From Codonopsis lanceolata (lineage: Eukaryota > Streptophyta > Magnoliopsida > Asterales > Campanulaceae), in contig CM028377.1 in the NCBI GenBank assembly GCA_013146195.2, positions 28,314,602 to 28,378,601 of the forward strand: DNA of 64,000 nucleotides, in the 5' to 3' direction. Positions 45,388-58,097 of this stretch are shown here, piece by piece. The first letter of the stretch is position 1; each line of letters opens with the position of its first letter. A model generated the notes under the pieces. It was not told the DNA's origin and searched no databases. It saw only the letters and a list, made by a program, of their open reading frames with translations. The position numbers and the translations under genes are program-made.

Positions 45388-45658
45388 GTATAATTTTTTT
45401 CGATTATAAGTAGAGCGATGATTGCATTTCATACCGGAAGACTCATACCCTTTGTTCGATCCCTCCATACAGGTCAACAAACCGTCCCGCCCCCCCGTCA
45501 ATAAACAAATTTGACGGAACCCCAATATCAAATTTTCTTTTCCATTTCCTTTCCCACTCCTAGTCCTACAGGACCTACACACATCTTGCCTTCCATCATC
45601 ACATTCCCTCCGTAAAGGTAATTGAAATCAGAGAAATCTTTGGGAGATTTCGATTGAT
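45388..45658 (+). promoter_or_regulatory. Short upstream region of the Mpv17-family gene
   Basis: Only 271 bp separate the Copia 3' LTR from the ATG, so the core promoter and 5' UTR must lie here or in the LTR. The last 100 bp are pyrimidine-rich (TTTCCATTTCCTTTCCC, 45540), as in many plant 5' UTRs. No clear TATA box was found in this stretch; the LTR has one. Confidence 0.5.
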
Positions 45659-47666
45659 ATGTTGTTGAAGGTATGGAAATGGTACCAAAATTGTTTGGCA
45701 GTACACCCAGTTAAAACCCAGGTTATCAGCTCCGGTTTGATTTGGGGGTTCGGTGATATTGCTGCCCAGACCGTCACTCACTCAACTAACAAGAAGCATC
45801 CCCACCACCAATTTTCTGTGAGCCCTCTCTTTTCTTCAATTTACATGTTTGTTTGTATTTCTGAACTACCCTTTTGATTGTTTGATTCTTGGGATTCCTA
45901 CTTTGTTTTCAATGTTTGGGGGATTGATTTTGTGAATTTTTGTAATGTTTATTTCCTTAATTTCCCCCCATTTATGTTAGAAGTGGGCCTTTTCTTGATG
46001 TTATCAGTATCCTTTTTATTGATAGGTAAGAATGAACCCTTGTACGTATGGGAGTTGGAACCAAGGACCTCAATGTGCCTGAGTGCCCTTGTCATCTCTC
46101 CCACCCCTTGGGTTCGATGTTATTAGTCTTTATCTCTCTGACATCCGCCCAGTTAAAGAGAAACAATAAAGAACACCCTCAAGCAAAGGAACCTGCATTA
46201 TTAAGTTTTGCACTCTGTTTGAATCCATGAAACTGTATGGAAAAGGAAAGAGATGGAGAAAGAAAGAAAACGCATAGTCAAACAATCATTAAAGAAAAGT
46301 GGTTGGCTTCGTTCTGGAGCGTCAAAAAGGGTATTACTGAAAATTATGTAGTTGGCCTTTGATCTGTGTGTGCTGGTATTCACTATTCATGGATGATTAA
46401 AGGATGATGGTATCCAATCATTGTCAAATTTGTTGGAGGAAATGAAGAAATACAGAGGGAAAAGAATGTAGGAGTTTTGGGAATGAAGAAGTGATTTCAT
46501 CCTTTCTTAATTGTGTATTACAGTGAAGAAGAAACTAATTATATACTGTAATCTCTAACTAATTAACCGACTAAGTTACAGAGTTATATATCTGCCCTTT
46601 AACAACTTCCATTTACAACACTACCCTCTTGTATAAATAGACTTGGCCAGCAATGCCTCACTCCCAGATATCACTACTTGACAGCTTGACAGCTTCCAAC
46701 AGTTTGAGTAAGTCGTTGTTGATGCACCACCTTTGCACATTGTTCACTCCACTACCTCTTCCATCATGAGAATTTCCACTATGTTCAACTATCACATTGT
46801 TTGAAACTCGCCTTGTACTTCTTTCATAAATTTTGAGTCTAAAAGCTTGGGTGTAATATGGGAAGAATAGTACACACAACCATTACCACTGGACCCACAG
46901 CACGACCACCAGAATGTATGGAAAACCTTATTTAACTTCCTTTTTCGGGGTGTTCGCAAATATGAGTTAGAGCACTTTACTCTTATGGGTTAATGTGTAA
47001 TTTGGCGTCATAACTTTCAGTCAGTAACCACTATTCTTTGTTGATCAAAACTCATTCATTTGTGTTCTTCTCCTCCATTCATCCACTCTGTCATAAAAGA
47101 AGTCGGGGGTTAAATATTCTTAGGAAGTTCATACTGTTTCCCACCATTGACCTAAAATATTATATTAGGATTGCGCCGGCTTCGCAAGTGCAAATTCAAA
47201 TTTGTAGAGAAACGTGAATGGGGGTTAAGAGCACAAGGTATGCCAACAAAGAAGATTAGGATTTACCATAAGCCTAAGCCAATTAGTGAGTCCAAATGTT
47301 TTTTTTTCCCATGGGTGCTTTTGTGTTTGAGATATGCCTTTCTGCACCGATAATAAGGCCCTAATTAGTAGATCAGTTAAACTATTATGGATTGAATTGA
47401 TTTCTCCTTTAACCTCCAAGTAGGGTTGGTTCTCTCCTGCGTCCCCCCTAGGTAACTTGCTATCTTATTCTTCTTTTTGTATGCCTCGTGTTTGAAGTTG
47501 GACTCAGTCAGCTTCAGCTTCATTAGGCTATTCAGTGTGTACCCACTCTGTTTAATTAGTTGTTTGTTGTCAGCATAGTTGAAAAAAGTGGAAGGCGAGA
47601 GGCGGGCGAGAGGTGAGGCACAAAAAAGGTGCAAAAAGGCGCTCACGGAACAAATATTAAGGAAAA

Positions 47667-47717
<51 letters not shown>

Positions 47718-50700
47718 CTTAACAAATCTCAATAAAACATGTCATGAGTGATGAGTAACGAAACTAAGTTAACAACATAATATTAATAACACAAATTCAT
47801 CATTCATAGTTGAAATTTCAAAGCATTAGATGAATTTAACTTAAATTCCAAACAAGAAAATAAATAGTCATTAAAACAAATGAAAATAAAGACATGTAAA
47901 AGAGAACTAAAGTCATGAAATGTAATAATTAACAACTAACAACAACAAGAAGCTAAAAATCCACAGAATCTATCTCATCATCATCTCAATAATCTTCATC
48001 ATCCTCATTCACAGGCATAGGTGCAAAAAGGCTCTCGTGGCCTGGCCTCACTCTTTCCGGGCGACCACCCCTCGCCTCCTCGCCTCAGGTGCAAAAGGCG
48101 CTCGCCTTTTTAAACTATGGTTGTCAGCAGTTTCGCTTTGGAATTTCTCCATCCCGACCCTGGCTCCCAACTCACACGAGCTCGATGGTGTTGGCGGGGG
48201 GCAGGGGGAGTATGATTGAAGTTGAATATACTCCATTTGTTAAACTCTTATAATTTGCATCGTTTTTTGGTCTGGATCAGTCAAGATGCAGATGCCTCAC
48301 CTTGTTCAACTTGTGGGAACTTTTCATGATTGCAACTTGAAGGTTTCACTTGGTTAGATTGCTTACATGAGGTTACATACAATCTTCTTCCAAGAAGATC
48401 TCAGATTTGTTACTGTGATCTGATATAAATATTCCAAATTTCAAGAATTTGTTATTAAGATAAGCTGCATCTCAGTCCAAGATTATTTTAACTCTTTCGG
48501 ATCTGGATTTTGCACTTGAATGAGCTAGTTCATCATGTGTATAGCAGATGCTAAGATGTACTCAATCCTTCCAGTAAGAATGTTACTCTTTACCTATCGA
48601 GGTGTGCCATTTACACATCATATTTTAACCTGTTTCTGTCTAAATTTTCATCTGAGACTCAGGTAATCGTTCTGAATGCAGAACAAATGCTATACGTAAT
48701 CTTGTCTATGAACATTTAGCCGTTTCACAGGTCTTTTGTGTGTGTGGGTTTGTTGTTGTTTTTTGTGCTGAGTGACAGTAATAACTGTATTGAGCTAAAA
48801 CCTGTGTAACACTTTCTTCTTCCACGTCTATGATTATTTGTGCTATGCTGGTTTTCTTTTTATGTCCTGGAAAATGTCACCTTGTTTAAGTCAAGCATTT
48901 CAGTGGTAACAAATGGTTATATTTCCTTTGTATAACAGGATGAAGATAAAAAACTAAAGATCAATTGGAGACGGGTAGCTACAACAGGCTTATTTGGACT
49001 TGCATTTGTTGGACCAGTTGGCCACTTTTGGTTAGTGTTTCTTTCAGATTTTTTGTAAATTTAAGTGCATTCATTCATTCATTGTAGGTTTCTTTTACCA
49101 GCTTTGTAGCTTTGGTAGTTTTAATAACTGAGTAATCCCTTACCCCAAGGGTTGTGAAGAATGGAAAATGTACTCACGGCAAAACCTTTAGGTCTTTTTT
49201 TCATCCCTATATCAAGGGCCCATACTTACCAATCAAAAATAAAATAAAATAAAATAATAATAATAATAATAATAAATAAATAAATAAATATATTAAAATA
49301 ACAATAACAATGTAGTTCCAAGAATGGGGCAACCTTACAATTTTTAATTTTGATTGGATTATTTTGGCCAATGTCCTGCACAAGTCGGATCCACAGATGT
49401 GCTTGTTTTCATGGTCTTCTCTCTATTCAGTTCTTGCAGGACTTGTCTCCACTCTCCACCACATAGTCGTGTTATGAACTCAATTTTAAACCCTTAATAC
49501 AAACGCCATTGCATTTCCTAATGATTTTGTGGACCCTATGAAACTGTGGTAATTCTTTGTTCTGGAACAAGGTTGTTGTTATAGGGCTTGTTTTGGTGAT
49601 TGTAGTAATAATCCAACATATTGTGAAACGAAGTAACAAACGAATGAGAAGATATATGTCTGTGTTTATATTTGAATTGGTTATTTGTTCTGGAAGAACA
49701 GTGTATACTTGCAAAACTCAGTTACTTCGTAGATGGCGCATGTTTGTCTGTGTGGTGTTTCAATATAGGTGAATCTATGTGAATGAGCTGCCATTAAGTT
49801 TTTGGGCATTCTTGCAGAGATGAGTCTTACCATTGACGGAGTGGATTTCTTGTGGTGGAACGAAATGACAAATGATTGGTTTATAGTTAAATCCTTCTAT
49901 ACAGACCTGCAAGGACACCCCCACCCCCGTGCGCGTATGGAGATTTTCCTTGGGTTTGAGTGTAGAAAATGGACGATCCTTTCATAGTCTCTCTGTTGTT
50001 TTGCCAGCCATATTTGGTGCTACTCTTACAAATGATAATTTGAGGAAATGGAAAAAAGTTTTGGTCAGCACTGTTGTTTGTTGCGTCAGTGGATCTCATA
50101 TTTCTGCATTGTGATTCAGGGAGGAGACTGGTGACTGGTGAGCTATCTTTTATTTGTTTGGAAGTCTTTGGGGTTATTTACACTTCAGTAAAGAAGTTCT
50201 TTACTACCTGCTATGGTGTTAGGTTGATAAAGGGAAGGGCATTCAGAAGGTTAAGGTGGACAATCCCGCAATCTCTGATGTGGTCTGTGTGGAGAGAGAC
50301 AGAGAGAAAAATAGGTTTACTTTTAAAGGCTCTTCTCTGACTAATATCTCTAAGCAGCTTCGTATGACTTTAAGCTTACTATTTTTTTAATTTTAAGGAG
50401 GGTTTCCCAAGCTCTGATGTCTAGTTTCTGGATTTTTTTGGAGGAGTTTGCCTTGGTAGAGTCTGCATGTCTTTTTTTTTTAGTTTTTTAGCTTTTTTGT
50501 TTTTCAAATGTTCAGAATATTTTATGCTAAGAAGCTCTAAATACACTGTCACACAAAAGATACATATAATTCTTTTTGTTGTTGCAGGTACGAAGGGTTG
50601 GATCGGGTTCTAAGGTTACGACTTCAATTCCAACCAAAATCCCTACGGTTTGTCGCAACTAAAGTAGCGCTCGATGGTTTGGTCTTTGGACCATTGGATT

Positions 50701-50996
50701 TACTTGTTTTCTTCACGTACATGGGTTTTGCATCTGGTAAGAACGCTGATCAAGTTAAGGAAGATGTGAAGAGGGACTTTCTCCCTGCCCTGATAGTAGA
50801 GGGAGGCATATGGCCAATCGTTCAGGTGGCCAACTTTCGATACGTACCAGTCAGGTACCAACTTCTCTATGTCAACTTATTCTGCCTTTTGGATAGCTCC
50901 TTCCTTTCGTGGCTTGAGCAACAAGAAGATGCTGCCTGGAAGCAGTGGTTGAAATCCTTGTTGGCTTTAAAAGGAAAGGAAGGCGAAGATAGATAA
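45659..50996 (+). CDS. Mpv17/PMP22 family membrane protein, three exons
   Basis: Exons 45659-45817, 48939-49030 and 50588-50996 join in frame to 219 residues, the normal family size. The splice sites are TCT/gtgagc, aacag/GAT, TTG/gttagt and tgcag/GTAC. Exon 1 gives WKWYQNCLAVHPVKTQVISS and GLIWGFGDIAAQ. Exon 2 gives INWRRVATTGLFGLAFVGPV. Exon 3 gives KVALDGLVFGPLDLLVFFTY, KRDFLPALIVEGGIWPIVQV and FRYVPVRYQLLYVN, with the family signature W-P-x-x-Q-x-x-N-F-x-x-V-P. Members are four-helix inner-membrane or peroxisomal channel-like proteins; the exact organelle here cannot be read. Introns are 3121 and 1557 bp and contain transposon debris. No disabling change is seen, so it looks functional. 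Confidence 0.93.
47574..48119. mobile_element. hAT-type MITE in intron 1 of the Mpv17-family gene
   Basis: It starts CATAGTTGAAAAAAG and ends CTTTTTAAACTATG, and is flanked by the 8-bp duplication GTTGTCAG (47566-47573 and 48120-48127), the TSD length of hAT elements. The subterminal parts repeat GGTGCAAAAAGGCGCTC and GGCGAG words in inverted order. The middle holds a (TA)n run (about 47671-47714) and AT-rich sequence without an ORF. 546 bp. Confidence 0.88.
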
Positions 50997-50999
50997 TTG

Positions 51000-51570
51000 C
51001 TTCTTCCTTATATTGATACATTTTTAGAGAGGCCTCTGGATGAGGCATGTTTGACAAGTTATATAAAGATTCTCAATATGTCAGCAATTGTAGTAGAGAT
51101 TGAGGAATGATGCAACGGAGCTTCTTTAAATGCATGAGGAGGTGTTGTTTTTAGCTGGTCGTTGCATCTATTAAGTGAAAGAACAGTTGAGTTTTCCAAG
51201 GTTCTTCACACGTCTTCCTCCTTTTTTTTTTTTTTGAATTGAAGTGTTTCTGATTTTAAAGAACTGTTAAGGAATAACTAAAGATTTGTGGGATGAAATA
51301 GAGCCCAATAGAAGTGGCAATTTTGAGCTGCATTGTTATACCTCCTCTGTTTCCAATTTACATTTGCATATACCAGAGCTGTAGAAACAACGCAATATAA
51401 GCAAGCAGAACAATCCTAAATTCTAGCTCACGCAGGCCATGTGGTTTAGTCTCACATATTGTTGGCTTGAATGCATATATCTTCGAAGCTGGTCGCTTGT
51501 TGGTTTGCCTTGATATAGAGCTACACACTTATATGTGCAATTATAGTCGATTGAAAACAATTGCCCAAGT
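51000..51570. other. Downstream region of the Mpv17-family gene
   Basis: Probable 3' UTR and spacer. A T-run (51222-51235) and no further ORF. Confidence 0.5.
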
Positions 51571-51896
51571 AGAGCGGTTAAAATGGGTTGGGCCCGTTGG
51601 GCTAGTCCGTCCCACAACCTAAAAGAGGTGGGTTTGGTTAGTATTTCTTAGGCCTGTCACTTTTTTGGGTTGGCTCGTCTTGCCTTGCCAAATGGCGGGT
51701 TGAAGTGGGTCGTGGGTTGGCTCGCCTAGAGTTGTCAAAAAGGCTTGGGCTCATTGGGCTAGCTTGAAAGAGGTGGGTTGGGTTGGTATTTTTTAGGCCC
51801 GTCATGTTTTTGGGCTGGCCCATCCTGCCCTGTCAAATGATGGGTTGAAATGGGTTGTGGGTTGGCTCGTCCCGCCAACCTATTTTGACAGCTTTA
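51571..51896. mobile_element. hAT-like MITE with internal duplication
   Basis: The ends TAGAGCGGTTAAAATGGG and, in reverse complement from the right, TAAAGCTGTCAAAATAGG are related TIRs. The flanks TGCCCAAG (51563-51570) and TGCCTAAG (51897-51904) match at 7 of 8 positions, fitting a hAT TSD. Inside, a block of about 165 bp (GGGTTGG, TTAGGCCYGTCA, GTGGGTTGGCTCG) occurs twice in tandem. Confidence 0.75.
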
Positions 51897-51904
51897 TGCC
51901 TAAG

Positions 51905-52430
51905 CTTCTCCCACAGCTTTATGCTTAAACATTGGTATACTTATGTACAACCTCGTCGGAGCTATTTGTATGTGATTTTGCAAACCATGCCTCCTAGAAG
52001 ATACTCCATACAAGGCGCACTCCATTTATTCTGGTATGATTAGGGTTTCGCGGCTACTTACAATGATCTTCGGTGAATATCTTCTACAAGATCCACCATA
52101 GAAAGGCAATTTACATCCATTCGGGTGATCTCCGGAGGATATGTTTTCTTAAAGATCAACCATAGAGAGGCAAGCTTGAAGCTACATTCATTCGGGTGAG
52201 ATTAGGATATTGATATCCGGGTAACCTCAACCTTTATATCACTATTCATTTTGTTTTTCTCTAAAAATTTAGGAAGTAGACTTTAAGTTATTTTAGTAGC
52301 ACATGAACATAATTATCATTTCCACATTATAAAATCACACGTCACATTAGAGAATTAGATATTTATTTTACGATAAATTATTGCCAAAAAATAAAACTTA
52401 TTTTGGGACGAGCAGAGTAGTAATATAAAC
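51905..52430. other. Spacer, no gene
   Basis: It contains a short duplicated CACAGCTTTATGC (51887 and 51913, near-identical) and ATTCGGGTGA words (52117 and 52190). No ORF or named element. Confidence 0.45.
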
Positions 52431-53160
52431 TATGGCAAATTACCCATTTTGTCAATGTACTTTATACATTTTTTCAAATTCGTTTCAAATTCTTAAAAAT
52501 CGTCATTTTTTTACTTAAGCTTTTGACGCAATTGGTTCTTTTGTCTAAATTTGTAATTTTTTTTCATTAGGTCAACGCATGTGCGTCTCATGTGCTATTG
52601 GTCAAAGGTAAAATTGTTTATGCATTCTTTTATCTTGAATTGACAAAAATACCTATGGTGTTTTTGGTTTTTAAAACTACGTGTGAAGGTACCGAAGTAA
52701 TTAACTAAATTTAAAAAAAATTTACACCCCTTCTTCCCCGTTTGATTCCCTCCCGTCCACATGGATTCCACAGGTTACCATCGTTTCCATTGTCAGCGAA
52801 TAAAGTCTCTCCCACTCCTTCCTTGTCTCAACAAAATGCAAGCAGAATGGCGGAATCTAAATTTAAGACTTGAGCACAAAAGGAAGAATTCAATTAGGCA
52901 TGCAGAGGACTGATATTATTTACTTTCTTTCCATCTCCTCCATTGATCGGGAAGAAAAGCCTACGCCGAGGCAATTCTACTACCACGTCAGTGTTGTGGA
53001 AGGGAGTTCACAACCTTCTTCACTTTCTTTAGTTCATTAATTAATGGGAGATGGGCGCTAGCTTGAAGAGAGCCATTATGTATGTGGAGCCTAGACGACT
53101 CTTTAAGAGCATGAACAAAGAATCATCTCTGATCATTATTTGATAGTCAATTCATTAAAA

Positions 53161-53162
<2 letters not shown>

Positions 53163-53229
<67 letters not shown>
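53163..53229. repeat. (AT)n microsatellite
   Basis: An almost uninterrupted AT run of about 65 bp. Confidence 0.95.
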
Positions 53230-53232
<3 letters not shown>

Positions 53233-53463
53233 TTTATTTTTTTGATATCATAAGCTATCCAAATAAAAAACTCAATGACACAAATCCCAATAATCTTTCA
53301 TATTCCACTATCTTTATTTTCAATAATTTTAAATTTTAGAAAAAAATCATTTGGTGTTCAAATCGTTAAATCAAATTTATATTTATACATAAAAATGTGT
53401 AGATCTTTATTTATTTATTTTTTATTTGCAAATTGGCCAAAAATTAAAGAAAAGTAAAATAAA

Positions 53464-53715
53464 TGTTAGACCGTTAGCTACTTCATCTCCTACTTGATAG
53501 AATCAGCACAATCCATGGCTCAACAGTCAAGTAATTCAAGTCACTAAGTTTGGAAAGATTTGTTGCATCCCTGTAATCATGCAATCACACATCAATTGCT
53601 ATTCTTTCGATAGTTTGAAGATTGTATAGCCTCTTTATATAGCCACTGTAATAGTTCTGTAAAATACTGAAAAATCATTATTCAAAAAAACATCATTCAG
53701 TTATTTGGTTTTATA
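53464..53715 (+). mobile_element. 5' LTR of Copia element B
   Basis: TGTTAGACCGTTAGC ... GGTTTTATA, 252 bp. It differs from the 3' LTR by six substitutions and one single-base indel by eye. TSD ATAAA precedes it (53459-53463). The LTR ends in TA, not CA; both the TSD and the immediately adjacent PBS support that boundary. Confidence 0.93.
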
Positions 53716-53728
53716 TGGTATCAGAGCC
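53716..53728 (+). promoter_or_regulatory. Primer-binding site of Copia B
   Basis: TGGTATCAGAGCC directly after the LTR is the standard initiator-tRNA-Met PBS of plant Copia elements. Confidence 0.95.
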
Positions 53729-53754
53729 TCCTACGACTTAACAGCTCAAGATCC

Positions 53755-56700
53755 ATGGCTAACTCTAGTTCATCGTCTTCTCCGGCTATTGTCCAATTCA
53801 ACTCCATAACTCACCTTCCAACCAAGCTTAACAATAATAATTTTATTGTTTGGCGGTCTCACTATACTCAAGACTTGAAGGTTATGAGTTGATGGCTTTA
53901 TCGACGGTTCCGACTCCACTTCCTAAACTTGATGATAAACAAAATCCAGCCTATACACTCTGGCGTCGACAAGATCAACTGATCTTTAATGCCATGATTG
54001 GCAGTTGTGACCCACTGATTCAGCCCTTCATTTCTACCGCAGCTTCGTCCAGGGAAGCATGGGACACTCTCATCCAGACCTTTGGCAACAAATCCCGCTC
54101 CCGTGTTATGAGTCTTAAGGAGAAACTCATGCGGAATCCGTGCGGATCTCGTTCTCTCACTGTATTTTTACAGGACATGAAGATTACTGCCGACACACTG
54201 GTTATGATCGATTGTCTTGTCTTGAATGATGACCTGATTATACATGTTCTTAATAATCTCGGTCCCGAATACAAGGAACTTGGGGCTGCTCTTCGTGCTC
54301 GTGAATCAACCATTACCTTTTTAGAACTCCATGATAAGCTTCTTGACTTTGCAGTTCATTTTAAACAAGAGGAAGTGTCAGCGGTTCTCGCTCCTCCCCC
54401 ATTCGCAAATTACACTGTTCGTCAGGGCCATAATCGACCATCTGGATCCTCTCGCAATTCAGCAAATCAGTCCAGGAATCCCTCTTCTTCGCAGCAAGTA
54501 AATCAGAATCGAGGTAACACAAATTCCTCCAATAATTTCAATAATCGGAATCAGTGGCAGGCTTCTCCTTTTCGTGGAAATCGAGACAACCAGTTTTGTA
54601 GGTTCTGTGATCGTCAAGGCCATAATACTGCTGATTGTCGTAAACTACAACGTTTTCTCCGTGAAAATAATGTACCACCCGTTGTGAACAACACTCGGTT
54701 CACCCCATCTCCTTCTCAATCCTGGATGTTTGATACGGGTGCATCTCACCATGTTACTCCTGATATAGGCAACTTCAGCAACTTCTCTGAGTATGGTGGT
54801 CCGGATGAAGTTCAAATGGGTAACGGTATAGGTTTATCTATTGCTCACACTGGCACAGGAGTTTTACATACACCGCATCACAAATTTACATTAGCACACA
54901 CCTTACATGTTCCTGCAATAAATCAGAATTTAATCTCAGTTGCCAAATTCTGCTCTTCAAATAACACATCTATTGAATTTTTTCCCTCCTTTGTTGTGAA
55001 GGATCTGAACACGGGGGCGCCTCTACTTCGCGAACTGAACCAAAATGATGTTTACTGCCTTACGCCACAATCCACTCCTCAAATAAATACTGCTGCTCAC
55101 TCTCAAATTGGTCTCTGGCACAAGAAGTTAGGCCATCCATCTTCTAGAACTCTTGCGTCTGTCGTCAAGTCAAATGGTTTAGTTCCCAATTTTAGCTCTA
55201 GTGTTAATTTTTTCTGTGACTCGTGCCTGTGTAATAAGAGTCATAAAACTCCATTCGGATCAAACTCACTTGTTAGTACTAAACCGCTTGAGCTTATATA
55301 CACTGATGTGTGGGGTCCCACGACTACTTCTGTTGATGGTTTTCGTTATTATGTCATCTTTGTTGATCATTTCACGAAATATATTTGGTTTTTTCCGATG
55401 CAACGAAAATCTGATGTTAATAGTCTGTTCCCTAAGTTTAAAACATTGATTGAAAACTTTTTTCAACTTCCTCTCATTTCTCTTTATTCGGATAATGGAG
55501 GTGAGTATCAAAAACTGGAATCACTCCTTCAATCACTTGGTGTTTCTCACTTTACTACCCCTGTACACACCCCAGAACATAATGACACCTCTGAACGCCG
55601 GCATCGGCATGTTGTTGAGACATGTCTTTCCTTACTCCATCATGCTTCTCTTCCCCTCACTTATTGGTCTCATGCGTTCGAAGCCGCCGTCTATCTCATC
55701 AATCGACTTCCGTCCAAAGTCACTAATCATCAATCCCCTCTTGAGCTTTTGTTTAGGCGAAAGCCCAGTTATCAGCGACTCATGGTCTTTGGTTGTCTTT
55801 GTTATCCGTGGCTTAAGCCATATGCTCCCACAAAACTACATCCCAAGTCTATTCCTTGCATTTTTCTAGGTTATTCCACATCTAAGTCTGCTTATAAATG
55901 TCTTGATCCTAGATCTGGTAAGCTTCATCTCTCGTGTCATGTCCAGTTTGTTGAACACGAATTTCCAGGACGTACAGGTGGTGCACAACCTTCTGGTTCA
56001 GTTCACGAGAGTGGTCACCCGCGTGACTCATGGTCTCAAGCTACATTACTTGCTGCCACTAACCCGCCTGCTACTGTCATTTCCCCTCATGATAACAACT
56101 CCAACACTACTACACCATTCTCTCCAGAACCCATTACCACTCCTATATCTTCACCTTCCTCTCAGCCTACCACCCCTGAACCCATTACCTCCCCACCTCC
56201 AGCACCTCCACCCCGTCTTCGACCGCTAGCAAATCGCAAACCCAATCCTAAATACTTCAATAATGCCTTCATAAATCATACCACCGCCCATCCCCTTCCT
56301 TTGCCTCTCGAACCCACCTGTGTAAGTCAGGCTATCAAGGACCCAAATTGGCGTGCTGCCATGTCTAAGGAGTTTGATGCTCTCCTTAGCAACGGGACAT
56401 GGGATCTTGTTCCACGGTCCAATCAGAATCTAGTGTCCTGCAAATGGGTCTTTCGACTCAAGCGACACAGTGATGGTTCGATTCACCAATACAAAGCGCG
56501 CCTTGTAGCAAAAGGGTTTCAGTAGCGTCCGGGCATCGACTTTGTTGATACGTTTAGTCCTGTGACTAAGCCAGTTACTATTCGAATAATTCTCAGTCTT
56601 GCTCTTTCGAATCACTGGTCACTTCGGCAACTTGACATCAACAATGCATTTCTCAATGGTTCTCTTGATGATGAGGTATATATGCTACAACCTCCTGGCT

Positions 56701-57878
56701 TCTCCCATCCAGGGTATCCAGATCATGTGTGTCGATTAAGAAAAGCAATCTATGGGTTGCGCCAAGCACCCCGTGCTTGGTATCAAGAGCTTCGCTCTTT
56801 TCTTGTCAGTTTTGGCTTCACGGTGTCCATCTCCGATGCATCGCTATTCATTTACAAACACAAGGGAATTATCTTGTATTTTCTTGTGTATGTGGATGAC
56901 ATAATTTTAACAGAAATGATCAAGTGTTTGCACAAGTTTGTCTCGACCGACAACAAATTTTCTCTCAAAGACTTAGGACCGCTCCATCATTTTCTGGGCG
57001 TTGATGTTGTTCATACTGCTCATGCACTTTTTTTGTCTCAACATAAACACATAACTGATCTTTTTAACAAGTTCTCCATGTCTGGTGCCAAAGAAACAAC
57101 ATCTCCCATGTGCTCTAATGATGCTGCCCTCATGGATGCCAGTTCGCCATCTGTTGATCCTACTCCCTACCGTCAATTAGTTGGCGGCCTTCAGTATCTA
57201 TCCATCACTCGTCCTGATGTTAGTTTTGCAGTTAATCGTTTATCCCAGTTCATGCACCAGCCGACTGAAAATCACTGGACAGCTCTCAAACGAGTTCTCA
57301 GGTATCTCAAAGGAACGCTGTATCATGGTCTGTACCTAAATCGAAAATCTATGCTAAATCTCTCTGCTTTCAGTGATTCCGATTGGGCAAGCCAGCGGGA
57401 TAGCTATCGCTCTACCACTGACTACATCGTGTATCTTGGTTCCAATCCTATATCCTAGAAATCGTCGCGGCAAAAATCTGTCTCACAATCTTCCTCTGAA
57501 GCTGAGTATAAAGCCCTTGCCAATGCTGCAGCTGAAGTGACTTGGGTGCAAAATCTTCTTCATGAACTTGATGTTCGAATATCCCAGCCTCCTTCCTTGT
57601 TCTGTGACAACACTGGAGCTACTTATCTTTCCTCCAATCCCATCTTTCACTCCAGGATGAAACACATTGCTCTCAATTACCACTTTGTCCGAGAAAAAGT
57701 CACTGCTGGTGATCTGCGAGTTCATCACATTCATACCAAGGATCAGTGGGCTGACATTTTTACAAAGCCTCTTTCTCGACAACCTTTTCTGAATATTCGG
57801 TCCAAGATCGGACTCTCTGATGGAGCCTCCGTCTTGCGGGGGCGTGTTAGACCGTTAGCTACTTCATCTCCTACTTGA
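53755..57878 (+). pseudogene. Copia B gag-pol polyprotein, nearly intact
   Basis: The gag ATG is at 53755 (MANSSSSSSPAIVQFNSITH). Around 53860-53890 the frame must shift to reach the long frame, open from 53850 to 56525. In order come the gag domain, the knuckle CRFCDRQGHNTADC (54598), protease FDTGAS (about 54730), finger WHKKLGH...CDSC (55118-55215), integrase YTDVWGP, YSDNGGEY and TSERRHRH, and RT QLDINNAFLNGSLDDEVYM and VYVDD (56886). RNase H with SDSDWA, EAEYKAL and FCDNTGA follows. Two TAG codons (56523-56525, 57456-57458) lie in the same frame. The RT after YVDD looks shortened (ILTEMIKCLHKF). Motifs fit the Ale-like Copia group. Confidence 0.92.
57834..57844 (+). promoter_or_regulatory. 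Polypurine tract of Copia B
   Basis: TTGCGGGGGCG is directly before the 3' LTR; it is G-rich, as is usual in this group. Confidence 0.75.
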
Positions 57879-58097
57879 TAGAATCAGCACAATCCATGGC
57901 TCGACAGTCAAGTAATTCAAGCCACTAAGTTTGGAAAGATTTGCTGCATCCCTGTAATCATGCAATCACACATCAATTGCTATTCTTTCGATAGTCAGAA
58001 GATTGTATAGCCTCTTTATATAGCCACCGTAATAGTTCTGTAAAATACTGAAAAATCATTATTCAAAAAAACATCATTTCAGTTATTTGGTTTTATA
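57845..58097 (+). mobile_element. 3' LTR of Copia element B
   Basis: TGTTAGACCGTTAGC ... GGTTTTATA, 253 bp, followed by TSD ATAAA at 58098-58102. The complete element is 4634 bp. Confidence 0.93.
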
